Origin: Yeosuana aromativorans
GTDB taxonomy: Bacteria > Bacteroidota > Bacteroidia > Flavobacteriales > Flavobacteriaceae
Direction of reading: 5' to 3'
NCBI RefSeq assembly: GCF_014646655.1
Contig: NZ_BMNR01000005.1
Span: 62,001 to 126,000, forward strand
Length of the DNA: 64,000 bases
The notes beneath the pieces were generated by a model. It saw only the letters and a list, made by a program, of their open reading frames with translations, was not told the origin of the DNA and did no database searches. Shown here in pieces: positions 62,851-64,000 of the stretch. Position 1 is the stretch's first letter, and each line of letters begins with the position of its first letter. Both the position numbers and the translations under genes were made by a program.

Positions 62851-62858
62851 CAAATATA
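62851..62858 (-). promoter_or_regulatory. Candidate -7 element for the lpxL-like gene
   Basis: Minus strand TATATTTG followed by C, full TAnnTTTG match, about 49 bases before the ATG. A -33 is unclear. Confidence 0.4.
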
Positions 62859-62892
62859 CACAAACCGCATGAGAAATTTTATTGGTAGGTTA

Positions 62893-62927
62893 CCTGTGAC
62901 CTAGTTATCAAATAGTTTATTCACAGG
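62893..62927. repeat. 7-bp inverted repeat upstream of rhomboid gene
   Basis: CCTGTGA (62893-62899) and TCACAGG (62921-62927), 21 bases apart, in the gap between divergent lpxL-like and rhomboid genes. Possible operator; may be chance. Confidence 0.3.
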
Positions 62928-62964
62928 AAATATATGTTATAAATTATTTAAACGTTTACACCTT

Positions 62965-63615
62965 ATGGGCAAATTAGATATAGTTACCATAATTATCATA
63001 GCGGCCAACGTCATTATTTCGTACAAAGGTTTCAGTGATTTTGGGTTTTTTGAAAAATATAAGTTCCACGTTGGAGCTGTAAGACGTGGCGAACAGTTCA
63101 GGTTATTTAGCTGTGGTTTTTTACATGCCGATACGGCCCATTTGTTCTTTAACATGTTTTCCTTGTACTTTTTTGCCAATGTGGTTATCGGTTATTTAGG
63201 CGTTGTAAGTTTTTTGATTATTTACGTGGGCAGTTTGTTATTGGGTAGTTTGCTGTCGCTTTACTTTCATAAGGACGAATACCATTACAGTGCGGTTGGT
63301 GCGAGTGGCGCCGTTATGGGCATTATTTATTCGGCCATTTTATTACAGCCTGGTATGAGTTTGTATATCTTTTTTATTCCTATACCAATTCCTGCTTATA
63401 TCTTCGGAATAGGGTATTTACTCTATTCTATTTATGGTATGAAAAACAGGATTGGCAACATTGGTCACGATGCTCATTTTGGAGGCGCTGTTGGCGGTTA
63501 TGTCATTACCTTGATTTTGGCGTCCTGGCTATTTGAAGAAAATTTAATGATGATTGCTTTACTGGCCATACCCATCGTGTTATTATTTGTATTGAAAAAA
63601 ACAGGAAAAATTTAG
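62965..63615 (+). CDS. Rhomboid family intramembrane serine protease
   Basis: 216 aa with about six membrane spans. HLFFNMFS holds the oxyanion Asn, GASGA the catalytic Ser114, and GHDAHFGGAVGGY the catalytic His171, so the dyad is intact. It cleaves membrane-protein substrates within the bilayer; the substrate is unknown. The ATG start lies just before the first hydrophobic segment. Confidence 0.94.
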   Translation: MGKLDIVTIIIIAANVIISYKGFSDFGFFEKYKFHVGAVRRGEQFRLFSCGFLHADTAHLFFNMFSLYFFANVVIGYLGVVSFLIIYVGSLLLGSLLSLYFHKDEYHYSAVGASGAVMGIIYSAILLQPGMSLYIFFIPIPIPAYIFGIGYLLYSIYGMKNRIGNIGHDAHFGGAVGGYVITLILASWLFEENLMMIALLAIPIVLLFVLKKTGKI

Positions 63616-63737
63616 TGGCACTTCATTATGGCATGGCAATTGAAATTATAGTTATAGTAAATCGTCTATTTATTGTTTAAAGTATTGATTTACAAAAATT
63701 TAATTTTTTAGATAACAATTATAAAAAAGAACCAATA

Positions 63738-63750
63738 GTCATTTAATGAC
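63738..63750. promoter_or_regulatory. 13-bp palindrome upstream of lon
   Basis: GTCATT, T, AATGAC; 20 bases before the lon ATG. A possible operator site; not a CIRCE element. Confidence 0.3.
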
Positions 63751-63770
63751 ATATTGACTTGAAAATATAT

Positions 63771-64000
63771 ATGAAGAAATCCGATTTTATAAGTCTTGAC
63801 AGTTTGTCATTTCAAGAGTTTGATGAAAATTCAGAATTAATACCCTTGATGACCCCTGAAGATGAAGAAGAAATAAACAAAGAAAACCTGCCCGAAACCT
63901 TACCCATATTACCATTGCGAAACACTGTGTTGTTTCCAGGCGTAGTGATTCCCATAACGGCTGGACGTGATAAATCAATCAAATTGATTAATGATGCCAA
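63771..64000 (+). CDS. lon: Lon protease (endopeptidase La), N-terminal part, truncated by window end
   Basis: 76 complete codons to the window edge. After an acidic N-terminal extension of about 43 residues typical of Bacteroidetes Lon, the LonN substrate-binding domain starts with LPILPLRNTVLFPGVVIPI. The AAA+ and Ser-Lys protease parts would lie beyond 64000. Lon degrades misfolded and regulatory proteins. A 13-bp palindrome (63738-63750) lies directly upstream. Confidence 0.92.
   Translation, partial: MKKSDFISLDSLSFQEFDENSELIPLMTPEDEEEINKENLPETLPILPLRNTVLFPGVVIPITAGRDKSIKLINDA

Overview
The window comes from a member of the Bacteroidetes, most likely family Flavobacteriaceae. The DNA is AT-rich. 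Genes often start at TTG and lack Shine-Dalgarno sites. Many upstream regions carry the Bacteroidetes -7 hexamer-type element TAnnTTTG. Gene content also fits: a FecI/FecR/TonB-receptor signalling set, the bacillithiol enzyme BshA, a fused alpha/beta 2-oxoacid dehydrogenase E1, LptD and TamB, and an ACP phosphodiesterase. Almost everything is chromosomal core. I see no insertion sequence, phage, CRISPR array, rRNA or tRNA.

Layout: 1-5.3 kb is a minus-strand operon (tsaD, rsmE, DUF4159, TrmH-like methyltransferase, AI-2E-type permease, THUMP-like methyltransferase). 5.4-13 kb is plus-strand tamB, pfkA-gapA and a BadF-type kinase that begins right after a strong terminator. 13-15.1 kb is minus-strand pfkB-type kinase and guaC. 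15.3-17.3 kb is a hybrid sensor kinase whose phosphoacceptor His is replaced by Tyr. 17.3-24.8 kb holds ridA and lptD (minus), then amidase, mlaD and two Fe-S oxidoreductase subunits (plus). 24.8-27.2 kb has two hypotheticals and serB.

27.2-34.7 kb is the most interesting block. On the minus strand lie an ECF sigma factor, a FecR anti-sigma factor and an STN-type TonB receptor. Divergent from them are thioredoxin, ApbE flavin transferase, a tiny DUF4266 lipoprotein and a DUF3570 outer-membrane protein. Three copies of one bipartite element, GTAGGGT, 15 bases, then TGTAT, lie upstream of fecR, upstream of a terminator-bounded stretch with no gene, and upstream of the thioredoxin-apbE operon. 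The simplest reading is a sigma regulon containing a redox/flavinylation operon and a small RNA.

34.8-43.6 kb: a GH3/beta-lactamase fusion, bshA, a small membrane protein, a small beta-barrel, aroC, a DAACS symporter and a sulfurtransferase. 43.6-55.9 kb is minus strand: DCC protein, MutS2-like ATPase without Smr, a hypothetical, the E1 fusion, an M1-peptidase-like outer-membrane protein without the zinc motif, LOG protein and UvrA. 56-64 kb: three uncharacterised proteins, ggt-acpH, glmM, an LpxL-like acyltransferase, a rhomboid protease and the start of lon, cut by the window end.

By function: cell-envelope building and recycling (tamB, lptD, lpxL, mlaD, amidase, glmM, NagZ-type fusion, BadF kinase), central carbon metabolism (pfkA, gapA), translation and RNA modification (tsaD, rsmE, TrmH), DNA repair (uvrA, MutS2) and proteolysis (rhomboid, lon). 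All assignments come from reading motifs by eye; no database search was run.
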